Shown here one piece after another: positions 26,698 through 35,347 of a stretch of 41,594 bases of DNA. Location of the stretch: NCBI GenBank assembly GCA_937891785.1, contig CALAGN010000052.1, positions 1-41,594 on the forward strand, written 5' to 3'. Position 1 is the stretch's first letter, and each line of letters starts with the position of its first letter. This DNA is from an uncultured Octadecabacter sp. GTDB lineage: Bacteria > Pseudomonadota > Alphaproteobacteria > Rhodobacterales > Rhodobacteraceae. The notes below the pieces were generated by a model. It did not search any database and had not been told where the DNA came from. It saw only the letters and a program-made list of their open reading frames with translations. Made by a program: the position numbers and the translations under genes.

Positions 26698-27729
26698 TTA
26701 GTCCTCCATCACGCCCTTGCGACCCATAAGGCCACGCGGGCGGGTGAGTAGAATGATGATTGCGACAAGGTAGATGATGATCTGGTCGATCCCGGGGATG
26801 ATCGCCTTGACCTCGTTCATGGATGCGAAGGATTGCAGGATGCCCAGCATAAAGCCCGCCAGAACCGCGCCCGGCAACGAGCCCATTCCGCCGACAACAA
26901 CAACCACAAAACTTAAGACAAGAAAGTCCATGCCGATGTTGTAGTGAGGCGATAGGATCGGCGTATACATCATGCCCGCAAGGCCCGCGACGGCCGCCGC
27001 AAGGCCAAACATCAAGGTGAACCGCTTGTCAATGTCGATGCCCAACAGGCCAACGGTCTCGCGGTCGGCCATACCGGCCCGCACAACCATCCCGAAGGTG
27101 GTGAACTGCAGAAAGGCAAAGACTGCGGCGATAACAGCGCCCGCAAACAAGAAGTAGACAAGCCGCCAAGCCGGATAGAGCACCGCGCCGGCCTCAAAGC
27201 CGAACCATGTGCCAAAATCAATAGTACCCGAGAGGGCCGCAGGGGCGGGCGTCTGGATCGGGTTGGCGCCGTAAAACGCCTTGATCAATTCACCGATGAC
27301 GATGGCCAGACCAAAGGTCACAAGGATCTGGTCGGCGTGCGGCCGCTTGTAGAAATGCTTGATCAAGCCGCGCTCCATTGCGTAGCCGACAAAGAACATG
27401 ACCGGCACGACCAGTATGACCGACAGTGGCACTGACCAATCCTGTATAGCGGCTCCCATTTCAGGGCCAAACCAGTTTTGGATGACTGGCGTCTCGATTT
27501 TCAAAGGATTGCCAAGAAAGTCTGTTTGGGTTTCATCAATCACGGAGGTGCTGATGTTCAAGATACGCTGCATCGTCACGGCACAAAACGCGCCGATCAT
27601 GAACAATGCACCATGTGCAAAGTTAACGACACCAAGGGTGCCGAAGATAAGCGTTAGACCAAGGGCGATCAGCGCATAAGCAGCCCCTTTGTCCAAACCG
27701 TTCAAAACCTGAATAAGTAATGCGTCCAT
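26698..27729 (-). CDS. LivH-like ABC transporter permease
   Basis: Membrane subunit of the HAAT-type importer, 343 residues. The N-terminal VLNGLDKGAAYALIALGLTL and FGTLGVVNFAHGALFMIGAF segments, and the C-terminal VVVVGGMGSLPGAVLAGFML are LivH marks. A periplasmic insertion of about 40 residues (around residues 55-95, between the second and third helices) is longer than in E. coli LivH. It is the first membrane gene after the binding-protein gene, from which it is separated by 141 bases holding a strong hairpin. Confidence 0.92.
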   Translation of the reverse strand: MDALLIQVLNGLDKGAAYALIALGLTLIFGTLGVVNFAHGALFMIGAFCAVTMQRILNISTSVIDETQTDFLGNPLKIETPVIQNWFGPEMGAAIQDWSVPLSVILVVPVMFFVGYAMERGLIKHFYKRPHADQILVTFGLAIVIGELIKAFYGANPIQTPAPAALSGTIDFGTWFGFEAGAVLYPAWRLVYFLFAGAVIAAVFAFLQFTTFGMVVRAGMADRETVGLLGIDIDKRFTLMFGLAAAVAGLAGMMYTPILSPHYNIGMDFLVLSFVVVVVGGMGSLPGAVLAGFMLGILQSFASMNEVKAIIPGIDQIIIYLVAIIILLTRPRGLMGRKGVMED

Positions 27730-27831
27730 CTGTCCGCTCCTGCCTGCCGTGCCGGACGAGCCGGGTGGCCATTGTGATGGGTCGGGTCCCTGATCGCTTG
27801 CGCCCGTCGGGGAAACTAGGGGGGAAAGGAA

Positions 27832-27858
27832 GGGGGCAGGCGGTTGCCGCCTGCCCCC
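27832..27858 (-). terminator. 12-bp hairpin between binding-protein and permease genes
   Basis: GGGGGCAGGCGG (27832-27843) and CCGCCTGCCCCC (27847-27858) form a perfect 12-bp stem with a 3-base loop, 12 bases after the binding-protein stop. On the minus strand it is followed by TTCCTTTCCC, a broken pyrimidine tract. Such hairpins after binding-protein genes usually act as leaky terminators or mRNA stabilisers, giving more binding protein than permease. Confidence 0.8.
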
Positions 27859-27870
27859 GAAACCCTGCGC

Positions 27871-29232
27871 TTATGCGCCTGGGTTACATTCGCCCAGGCT
27901 ACCGCCTGCGAACATTGGGTGGTCCTCAGGATACTCGACCTGCGCACGTGGCGTTTGCTCAACGATGCTCAGTGTGTCGTAGCCAACCATGGCTGCGTTG
28001 CCCGATGGGCTTGCAACGCCTTCCATGACCAGAACGTCCTTAAAGCACTGATGATCAGACCCACGATACAGCGTTGGGCCGTTGCCCATGCCGTCAAACT
28101 CGAAGTCTTCCAGCGCTTCGACAACCGCACATGGGTTGAACGAACCGGCGCGTGTTACAGCATCCGCATACAGCAGTGTCTGCACGTAGCATGTGTGCGC
28201 AGCACCTGATGGTGGGAAGCCATACTTTTCGCCAAACGACTTAACGAAAGCGGCTGTGCCTTCGTCGCCAAGCTGCCAGTTCCAGTTCATTGAGCCGTAA
28301 ACGCCTTCAATGTTGGAGCCAGCACCCTTGGCCATCAGTTCCGAATAAAGTGGAACGATGATTTTGAAGTCCTTGCCGTTGACTTGCTTGTCCTTTAGGC
28401 CAAACTGAACAGCCTGAGTCAAGGAGTTAACCATGTCCCCGCCGTAGTGGTTCAGTATCAGCGTATCAGCACCCGAATTGAGGATAGGCGCGATATAGCT
28501 TGAGAAGTCACCGGCACCAACTGGTGTCAGAACGTTCTGTGTCGTTGTCCAGCCCATGGCTTCGGTCACAGCTTGGATCGATTCCTGCTGTGTCCAGCCC
28601 CAAGTATAGTCGGCTGTCAGGTGATATGCATTACGCTCGGTGCCATATGCTTTTTCAAGCACGGGACCAAGAGCAGCACCAGACATGTATCCGTTAAAGA
28701 AGTGACGGAAACCATTGGCCTTGCGGTCTTTACCGGTGGTGTCGTTCGAGTGTGTCAGGCCAGCCATAAAGATAACGCCAGCTTCTTGGCACAGACCCTG
28801 AACAGCAATCGCAACGCCCGACGAAGAGCCGCCGTTGATCATGATGCAGCCGTCTTTCTGGATCATCGACTGTGCAGATGCACGGGCAACGTCAGATTTG
28901 GTCTGTGTGTCACCGGTCTTCATGTTGACCCGCTTGCCCATGATGCCCGTGCCGTCCAGAACCTTGGACGAGAACGTGTTGAGCATGCCGCCGTCACCCA
29001 TACCGTTCAGGTGCTCGAGAGCCAGCTCTTGTGCGCGAAGCTCGTCAAGGCCTTCTTCGGCGTAGGCGCCTGTCTGTGGAACGTTGAAACCGAAGGTGAC
29101 GGTGTCGCCAGTCGGCTCGTTTGTAAATGCCGATGCGGACGACGCAGTAAAGATCGTCGGAACTGCAAGACCGGCACCCGCGACGGCGCTGGTTTTCAAC
29201 AGGCCGCGACGTGTGAAGTTACTCTTGGTCAT
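27871..29232 (-). CDS. Periplasmic substrate-binding protein of HAAT-type ABC importer, Tat-exported
   Basis: Type I periplasmic-binding-fold protein, 453 residues, of the LivJ/UrtA/AmiC class. The N-terminus is a twin-arginine signal (NFTRRGLLKTSAVAGAGLAV, cleavage near ASA), so it is exported folded. Core segments include TFGFNVPQTGAYAEEGLDEL, MINGGSSSGVAIAVQGLCQE and TADYTWGWTQQESIQAV. The ligand cannot be read off; the operon with acs and divergence from an ScfR regulator suggest acetate or another short-chain carboxylate (inference), with amides or amino acids as alternatives. The ATG at 29232 has GGGAG 7 bases upstream; the longer frame is rejected. Confidence 0.9.
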   Translation of the reverse strand: MTKSNFTRRGLLKTSAVAGAGLAVPTIFTASSASAFTNEPTGDTVTFGFNVPQTGAYAEEGLDELRAQELALEHLNGMGDGGMLNTFSSKVLDGTGIMGKRVNMKTGDTQTKSDVARASAQSMIQKDGCIMINGGSSSGVAIAVQGLCQEAGVIFMAGLTHSNDTTGKDRKANGFRHFFNGYMSGAALGPVLEKAYGTERNAYHLTADYTWGWTQQESIQAVTEAMGWTTTQNVLTPVGAGDFSSYIAPILNSGADTLILNHYGGDMVNSLTQAVQFGLKDKQVNGKDFKIIVPLYSELMAKGAGSNIEGVYGSMNWNWQLGDEGTAAFVKSFGEKYGFPPSGAAHTCYVQTLLYADAVTRAGSFNPCAVVEALEDFEFDGMGNGPTLYRGSDHQCFKDVLVMEGVASPSGNAAMVGYDTLSIVEQTPRAQVEYPEDHPMFAGGSLGECNPGA

Positions 29233-29360
29233 TAAATTCTCCCTTAGTGAGGTGCGGTGGCCGACCTCCTCGCCTGCCATCGCGTACACTTTACAGTGCC
29301 CTTGCATTATCGGCCAAAGAAAGAAAACTTCGCAACAAACGCTTTGATCTTAACGATTAT

Positions 29361-29400
29361 TTTGTAAAGACTTACACAAGACTTTCAGTTAAGTTGTAAA
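29361..29400. promoter_or_regulatory. Candidate operator in the divergent transporter/regulator promoter
   Basis: TGTAA-AGAC-TTACA (29363-29376) is a perfect 5-base inverted repeat with a 4-base spacer inside TTTGTAAA...TTACACAA. A second GTTGTAAA lies at 29393-29400. ScfR/PccR/RamB-type regulators are reported to bind TTTGCAAA-like half sites; these are one-base variants. The position between the divergent genes fits an operator used by the adjacent regulator. Confidence 0.4.
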
Positions 29401-29451
29401 TCAGTTTTCTCGCACATGCAGAAACAGACTGGAATCATTAACGGAATCTCA

Positions 29452-30759
29452 ATGCCCCAAGGTCAACTTACAGGAACGCGGATCAGGGATCGTCGTTTGG
29501 ATCAAGGGATCCGGCAAGTTGATCTGGCTCTTACGGCGGGCATATCGCCGTCATACCTGAATCTGATCGAACACAACCGCCGCAGAATCGGCGGCAAGCT
29601 GATCAATGACATCAGTCGCGCCCTTGGTCTTGATCCCGCGTTGCTAACGGACGGGGCCGAAAGCGAGGTTCTTGATCGCTTGCGTAACGCTGCGGCAGAT
29701 AACCCTGACGCGGGTGCCGAAGTGGCGCGCACCGAAGACCTTGCTGGGCGTTTTCCGGGTTGGGCGGCGCTTTTGGCGGCGCAGCACCAAAAGATAGCGG
29801 CCCTGCACGCGCGCGTTGAAAACCTGACTGACCGGTTGACGCACGACCCGCAACTGGCGACCTCGTTACATGATGTCATTACCTCTGTGACGGCGATCCG
29901 CGCTACATCGTCTATTCTGGCCGACGGCGGCGACATCGACGCCGACTGGCAGCGCCGCTTTCACCGCAACATCTACGAAGACAGCCAGCGACTGGCCGAA
30001 AGCAGCCGCGCGCTGGTTGGGTTTCTTGATCTAAGCGGCAAGGATTCTGATGCCCTGCGCTCACCACAAGAACAGCTTGAGGCCTGGTTGGACGGGCAGG
30101 GCTTTCATGTCGCCGCCCTTGAAGACTGCGCAGACTGCGCAGACGGCGAAATTGTCATTGATGGTCTGGTAAAAGGGCGCGATGCAGCGACGGTTTTTGT
30201 GATGCGTGGCTATCTTCGGGGATATTACGCTGATGCGCTGGCTTTGCCGCTTGATGATTTCTGCCGGATGGCCCGCGATTGCGCCTATGATCCTGCACAG
30301 CTGGCAGATCAAACTGGCGTACCATTGGTGCAAGTGCTGCGTCGCCTTGCGACACTCCCGCCCGAACAAGATCATCCACATATGGGGCTTGCGCTTGCCG
30401 ATGGGGCCGGGGTGATGCGCCTGATCAAACCAATCGCGGGCTTTACCCTGCCGCGCGGCGGGGCCTGCCCGCTTTGGCCACTGTTCCACGCCCTGTTACA
30501 AATCGGCCAGCCGTTGCGACAGATCGTCGATTTGCCCGGACCCGAAGCGCTACGGTTCGAGTGTTTCGCGCTCGCCTGTCATCTGCGCCCGCCTGGCTTT
30601 GATCGCCCGCCTTTGGTTGAAACCGTTATGCTGGTGCGTGCTGCCCTACCGGACGCCGCCGCTAAAGGCATTCCCGCCGGTATCACTTGCCGGATTTGCC
30701 AGCGCGAGGGTTGCGCCGCGCGCCGTAGTGCTTCGATCCTGTCCGAAGTTGGCGGCTAG
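29452..30759 (+). CDS. ScfR/RamB-type short-chain fatty acyl regulator (XRE family)
   Basis: Transcription factor of 435 residues from this start. It has an N-terminal XRE helix-turn-helix (TGTRIRDRRLDQGIRQVDLA followed by GISPSYLNLIEHNRRRIGG), a long middle, and a C-terminal domain ending in a cysteine cluster, CRICQREGCAARRSASIL. This architecture is that of the short-chain fatty acyl family (ScfR, PccR, RamB, PrpR), which senses acyl-CoAs and controls acetate, propionate and glyoxylate-cycle genes. An ATG at 29416 is an alternative start; the conserved HTH begins just after 29452. It is divergent from the transporter-acs operon and is the likely regulator of it (inference). Confidence 0.88.
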   Translation: MPQGQLTGTRIRDRRLDQGIRQVDLALTAGISPSYLNLIEHNRRRIGGKLINDISRALGLDPALLTDGAESEVLDRLRNAAADNPDAGAEVARTEDLAGRFPGWAALLAAQHQKIAALHARVENLTDRLTHDPQLATSLHDVITSVTAIRATSSILADGGDIDADWQRRFHRNIYEDSQRLAESSRALVGFLDLSGKDSDALRSPQEQLEAWLDGQGFHVAALEDCADCADGEIVIDGLVKGRDAATVFVMRGYLRGYYADALALPLDDFCRMARDCAYDPAQLADQTGVPLVQVLRRLATLPPEQDHPHMGLALADGAGVMRLIKPIAGFTLPRGGACPLWPLFHALLQIGQPLRQIVDLPGPEALRFECFALACHLRPPGFDRPPLVETVMLVRAALPDAAAKGIPAGITCRICQREGCAARRSASILSEVGG

Positions 30760-30836
30760 CGCCCTTTGACTATCCCATGCAATCGGGTGATAGTTCGCTC
30801 ATGCGCAGTTGGGGGCGCAACCTTGGGGAGGGATCA

Positions 30837-31208
30837 ATGACCGGCAAACAGGTTTTGCTAATTGAAGATGAGCCTAATATTATCGAAGCTATCCGGTTCA
30901 TCCTGTCGCGCGATGGTTGGGCTGTGGCGACCCATTCAGACGGGACCACGGCACTTGAAAAGGTGCGCGCTGTCGCCCCCAATTTGATTATTCTTGATGT
31001 GATGCTGCCGGGGCGCAGCGGGTATGACATCCTGCGTGATCTGCGCGATGATGCGGCGACCAAATCCCTGCCTGTTATGATGCTGACCGCGCGTGGTCAG
31101 TCAAAGGATCGCGAGTTGGCAGAACGTCTGGGCGTGACCCACTTTATGACGAAACCTTTTTCCAACGCCGAGGTGCTAGAGAACGTTCGCACACTTGCCG
31201 GTTGGTGA
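30837..31208 (+). CDS. Single-domain response regulator (CheY-like)
   Basis: 123-residue receiver domain with no output domain. The acidic pair Asp11-Glu12 (LLIEDEPN), phosphoacceptor Asp54 (LIILDVMLPG), Thr84 (MMLTARG) and Lys106 (FMTKPF) are all present, so phosphorylation should work. GGGGAGGG 5 bases upstream fixes the ATG at 30837; the longer frame is not used. It lies 77 bases after the ScfR-type gene and 30 before a small membrane protein, ahead of a sensor kinase that is its probable partner. With no DNA-binding domain, its output must be protein-protein contact. Confidence 0.92.
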   Translation: MTGKQVLLIEDEPNIIEAIRFILSRDGWAVATHSDGTTALEKVRAVAPNLIILDVMLPGRSGYDILRDLRDDAATKSLPVMMLTARGQSKDRELAERLGVTHFMTKPFSNAEVLENVRTLAGW

Positions 31209-31238
31209 TTAGGGCGGGCTGATGGACACAACGCGTTA

Positions 31239-31517
31239 ATGGACGGGCCAGGCAAACCCCCTGTATTTCTGGCGAGGGCCAGTTACCGGCAACGCCGATT
31301 GCGTGATGCCACCCGCCTGCTGCCGGTTGTGGCCGCCGTTTTGATGATGGTGCCGCTGCTTTGGTCACAAAGCGACGGGCTTGGGCAGCCAACCTCGGCC
31401 GTACTGATTTATATGTTTGTGCTTTGGTTCATCGTCGTGGTGATTGCCGCATTGCTGTCACGCCTGATTGATCCCGACCACGAACCGGGTGCAACCAACA
31501 TCGAGGACCTCAGGTGA
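31239..31517 (+). CDS. Small two-helix membrane protein
   Basis: 92-residue protein with a basic N-terminus (RASYRQRRLRDATR), two hydrophobic helices (LLPVVAAVLMMVPLLW and AVLIYMFVLWFIVVVIAALL) and a short acidic tail. The stop overlaps the GTG start of the SLC5-kinase gene in GTGA. Size and topology resemble the small partner proteins (DUF485/DUF4212 type) encoded next to SLC5 acetate and solute symporters, so I infer an accessory subunit of the kinase's transporter domain. I see no sequence motif proving that. Confidence 0.78.
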   Translation: MDGPGKPPVFLARASYRQRRLRDATRLLPVVAAVLMMVPLLWSQSDGLGQPTSAVLIYMFVLWFIVVVIAALLSRLIDPDHEPGATNIEDLR

Positions 31518-34195
31518 TTTCCTTTAACCTGTTGATTTTTGTCGCCCTTTGCTATGTGGCGCTGCTGTTCACAGTCGCCTTCGTTGCTGAACGCCACGCG
31601 GCGAACGGGCGCGTGAATTGGCTGCGTTCGCCGGTTATCTACACGCTGTCCCTGTCGATCTATTGCACCGCCTGGACGTTTTATGGCGCAGTTGGATACG
31701 CCGCGCGCTCGGGGTTAGAATTCCTGACGATCTATCTGGGGCCCACACTGGTTATGGTCGGCTGGTGGTGGGTCGTGCGCAAACTTGTGCGGATTGGGCG
31801 GGCGCAGCGCATTACGTCAATCGCTGATTTGATCTCGTCACGGTTTGGTAAATCCACATCATTGGGCGTGATCGTCACCGTCATCGCCGTGGTCGGCACC
31901 ACCCCCTATATCGCGTTGCAATTGCAATCTGTCACGCTGTCATTCGCGGTATTTGCGCAAGGCAGCGGGCAGGTTTGGGTCGCCGAAGATCTGAACGCCG
32001 CCGCAATCTGGGTTGCCGCCGGATTGGCCGTGTTCACCATTCTTTTCGGCACCCGCAATCTGGACGTCAACGAACGCCACCACGGCGTGGTCATGGCCAT
32101 CGCCGTCGAGGCCGTGGTCAAGCTTTGCGCGCTGCTTGCCGTAGGCATCTTTGTGGTTTGGGGCATCGCGGGTGGTCCTGCTGCAACTCTTGATATGATT
32201 GACCAATCCGCCATTTCCGAATGGTCCCCCGTAGGCGGGCGCTGGGTTGGCCTGACGTTTCTGTCTGCCGCCGCGTTCCTATGCCTCCCGCGCATGTTTC
32301 AGGTGCTGGTCGTTGAAAACGCCGATGAGAAACATCTGGCAACGGCGTCATGGGCCTTCCCCGCTTATTTGATGCTGATGAGCCTGTTTGTCGTGCCTAT
32401 TGCCGTGGTCGGGCTGAACCTGATGCCGCCCGGATCGAACCCTGATCTGTTCGTGCTGACGCTGCCGCTAAGCCAAGGGCAGGACGGGTTGGCGGTGCTG
32501 TCGTTCTTGGGCGGTTTTTCCTCGGCGACGTCGATGGTGATCGTGGCAACGATTGCGCTGGCGACGATGGTGTCCAACCATATTGTCGTGCCAATCTGGC
32601 TTAGCTCGACCGCGCGTGGGGCGACGATGTCGGGCGATGTGCGTTATGTCGTTTTGCTGGCGCGACGCATGTCGATCGCGGGCGTTTTGGCGCTTGGCTA
32701 TGCATATTTCCGCGTGTCGGGTGGTGGCGCTGCACTGGCGGCGATCGGCTTGATCTCATTTGCGGGTGTGGCACAGGTGTTGCCGGTGTTATTGGGTGGT
32801 ATTTTCTGGCGTGGGGCGACCCGGATTGGCGCGGCTGCGGGGTTGCTGACGGGCTTCGCGCTTTGGGCGTGGACGCTGTTCTTGCCCAGCTTTGGCAGCG
32901 AAGGGATCATGAGCGCGTCGATGATGGCGCAGGGGCCGTTCGGACTGGGCTGGTTGCGCCCGCAGGCCCTGTTCGGGATCGACGGAATCGACCCGCTATT
33001 GCATGCGCTGGTCTGGTCGATGTTGCTTAATTCTGTCGTGTTTTTCGTGGTGTCCATCTTTACGTTTCCGACACCGATTGAACGGTTGCAGGGCGCGCAA
33101 TTTGTGAATGTGTTTGCCCATTCTTCATCGCCACGCGCCGCCACGCAAAGTGCGGCAGGTGCCGAGGATTTGTTGATCATGGCGCAGCGGATCATCGGGT
33201 CTGGTCAGGCGCAGGCGCTGTTTCAGGCTGCAGCGCAAAAGCAGGGCAAAGAAGGCTATCTGCCTGATGTTACCCCTGAATTCATTGAGCGGCTTGAACG
33301 TGAACTGGCCGGATCGGTTGGTGCGGCGACGGCACACGCGATGGTTGGGCAATTGACGCAGGGCGCGAATGTTTCTGTGCAGGACTTGATCGCGGTGGCG
33401 GACGAAGCGGCGCAAATTCTTGAGTATTCCAGCCAGCTTGAAGCCAAATCAGCCGAGCAGGAAAATACCGCGCGGGCCCTGCGTGACGCCAATGAAAAAT
33501 TGACTGCCTTGTCGATCCAAAAGGACGCATTCCTTAGCCAAATCAGCCATGAATTACGCACGCCCATGACATCAATCCGGTCGTTTTCGGAAATCCTGCG
33601 CGACGGCGAAATGGGCGCGGATGAGCAGGCGCGCTATGCGGGTATTATCCACGACGAGGCCCTGCGCCTGACTCGTCTGCTGGATGATCTGCTTGATCTT
33701 GCGGTCCTTGAAAACGGGCAGGTGCAGCTGAACAACAGCGAGGGGAGCCTTCGCGGGCTGCTTGATCGTGCGATTTCGGCGGCGGGCGTTGATTTGGGTG
33801 AATTAGGCATTCACCGACGTGCCGCCGACGAACAGCTGACCCTGTTTACCGACCTTGATCGCTTGACGCAGGTGTTTATCAACCTGATCGCTAACGCTCA
33901 GAAATACTGCGACGCAGAAAAGCCGGAACTGCGCATTCGCGTGCGTCGTGTCGATGGCGCGCAGGTTATTGATTTCACAGACAATGGCCGCGGGATCGTC
34001 GCAGATCATCAAGCGCTGATATTCGCGAAATTCTCACGCTTGACGGATTCTGGCAAGGCTGGTGGCGCGGGCCTTGGCCTTGCGATTTGCCGAGAGATCA
34101 TGGGACGTTTGGGTGGGCAGATTGACTATCTTCCCGGTCAGGGCGGCGCTGCCTTTCGCGTGACATTGCCCGCAACAGCGACGCGACCCCGGTAG
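31514..34195 (+). CDS. SLC5 transporter-histidine kinase fusion (CbrA/CrbS-like)
   Basis: 893-residue fusion. Residues 1 to about 520 form a sodium:solute-symporter-type membrane domain with about 13 helices (SPVIYTLSLSIYCTAWTFYG, ITSIADLISSRFGKSTSLGV). Residues about 550-620 (AQRIIGSGQAQALFQAAA...SVGAATAHAMVG) resemble a STAC domain. A coiled coil leads to the DHp helix with His679 (SQISHELRTPMTSIRSFSEI), then the HATPase with N box NLIANAQKYC, G1 DNGRGI and G2 GGAGLGLAICREIMG. No PAS or receiver is seen. CbrA and CrbS have this layout; CrbS controls acs in Vibrio and Pseudomonas. The start is GTG overlapping the previous stop. Confidence 0.93.
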   Translation: MISFNLLIFVALCYVALLFTVAFVAERHAANGRVNWLRSPVIYTLSLSIYCTAWTFYGAVGYAARSGLEFLTIYLGPTLVMVGWWWVVRKLVRIGRAQRITSIADLISSRFGKSTSLGVIVTVIAVVGTTPYIALQLQSVTLSFAVFAQGSGQVWVAEDLNAAAIWVAAGLAVFTILFGTRNLDVNERHHGVVMAIAVEAVVKLCALLAVGIFVVWGIAGGPAATLDMIDQSAISEWSPVGGRWVGLTFLSAAAFLCLPRMFQVLVVENADEKHLATASWAFPAYLMLMSLFVVPIAVVGLNLMPPGSNPDLFVLTLPLSQGQDGLAVLSFLGGFSSATSMVIVATIALATMVSNHIVVPIWLSSTARGATMSGDVRYVVLLARRMSIAGVLALGYAYFRVSGGGAALAAIGLISFAGVAQVLPVLLGGIFWRGATRIGAAAGLLTGFALWAWTLFLPSFGSEGIMSASMMAQGPFGLGWLRPQALFGIDGIDPLLHALVWSMLLNSVVFFVVSIFTFPTPIERLQGAQFVNVFAHSSSPRAATQSAAGAEDLLIMAQRIIGSGQAQALFQAAAQKQGKEGYLPDVTPEFIERLERELAGSVGAATAHAMVGQLTQGANVSVQDLIAVADEAAQILEYSSQLEAKSAEQENTARALRDANEKLTALSIQKDAFLSQISHELRTPMTSIRSFSEILRDGEMGADEQARYAGIIHDEALRLTRLLDDLLDLAVLENGQVQLNNSEGSLRGLLDRAISAAGVDLGELGIHRRAADEQLTLFTDLDRLTQVFINLIANAQKYCDAEKPELRIRVRRVDGAQVIDFTDNGRGIVADHQALIFAKFSRLTDSGKAGGAGLGLAICREIMGRLGGQIDYLPGQGGAAFRVTLPATATRPR

Positions 34196-34273
34196 AACAC
34201 ACGTTAGGACATTGGTAAGCCCGTTGGGGTTATGGTCTTTTTCAATTCAAACGGGTGCAGGATCAGGCCGGAT

Positions 34274-35347
34274 ATGCCCGACAACAATGACCAATCAGTG
34301 CTGCGGCGTAAATTGCGGCAGGGTGCACCGGCAACGCCGCCAGCGGCGGATATGTCACCGGGGCGTGCGTTGCGTTTGGCACTTAGCCGTGCGGCAGATC
34401 GCACTGTGGGGTTGCGGCTGACGGTTCTTGGTCTGACCGATGATATCATGACCTTGGACGAGGTGGTTGATCAGTTAAGCCCCGATCATATGATTTTGTC
34501 TGCCACCACAGGGGCGGACAGTGGGGCAGACCTGCTTGGTCTTTTGGCAGTTGATCCCGAATTGCGGTCTTGTTTGATCGAAATTCAGACCATGGGCGCC
34601 TTGTCCACCGCAGCCGCCACCCCACGCGGAGTTACGGCTGCTGACGCCGCACTGGCGACACCTGTTATGGTGGCGTTTCTTGCGATGCTGAACGAGACGG
34701 CCACTGGCACCCAACTGGCCGGGTGGGCTGCGGACACAACAATCGGCCCACCGCTTGAGGGGCCGCGCGCGGCCGGATTAGCCTTGCCTGACGGGGCTTA
34801 TCGGTTGGTGCGTCTGTCGCTTGATTTTGCTGCGGGCGAACGGCAAGGCGAGCTGTGTCTTGCGCTGCCGCAACACCGCAATCCGCGCGCCGCCCCCAAA
34901 GATGGGGCAACCTGCGCTGCATGGGCCGCGGCCTTTAACGATCAGGTGCAAAACTCCCATGCAAACCTAAACGCGGTTCTGCACAGGATCCGCCTGCCGG
35001 TATCGCAGATCGAAGCATTCGAACTTGGGCAGGTCATTCCCTTAGCGGGCACGCGGGTGACGTCGATCAAACTGGTCGGGGCGGATGGGCGTATAGTGAC
35101 GACAGCGCGGCTTGGTCAAATGGCGGGTCAGCGGGCCGTGCGGGTTGAAACGACAAACCGTGCCACGCTGGACCCCACTGATGACGGCGTCCCGCATACC
35201 GCGTTAACACCCACCGCGCCAATCCAAGGAGTGTCAGTATCCGCCCCCGCCAAGGCCGATCCGGCAAACAGTGAACAGCCAAACAGTGCGCCTGGCCAAA
35301 CTGCCGCCGCACAAACCGATCAGGATTTGGCCAAAGCCTCTAGTTGA
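34274..35347 (+). CDS. SpoA (FliM/FliN C-terminal) domain protein
   Basis: 357-residue protein that carries a FliM/FliN-type SpoA domain near residues 245-295 (IEAFELGQVIPLAGTRVTSI, ADGRIVTTARLGQMAGQRAV) after an N-terminal region beginning VLRRKLRQGA. The last 60 residues are a low-complexity Ala/Pro/Gln tail. SpoA domains build the flagellar switch C-ring or type III secretion sorting platform, but no other flagellar or secretion gene is in the window. It follows the sensor kinase by 78 bases. The start may instead be 34232. It overlaps the convergent TIGR01244 gene by 28 bases. Confidence 0.8.
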   Translation: MPDNNDQSVLRRKLRQGAPATPPAADMSPGRALRLALSRAADRTVGLRLTVLGLTDDIMTLDEVVDQLSPDHMILSATTGADSGADLLGLLAVDPELRSCLIEIQTMGALSTAAATPRGVTAADAALATPVMVAFLAMLNETATGTQLAGWAADTTIGPPLEGPRAAGLALPDGAYRLVRLSLDFAAGERQGELCLALPQHRNPRAAPKDGATCAAWAAAFNDQVQNSHANLNAVLHRIRLPVSQIEAFELGQVIPLAGTRVTSIKLVGADGRIVTTARLGQMAGQRAVRVETTNRATLDPTDDGVPHTALTPTAPIQGVSVSAPAKADPANSEQPNSAPGQTAAAQTDQDLAKASS

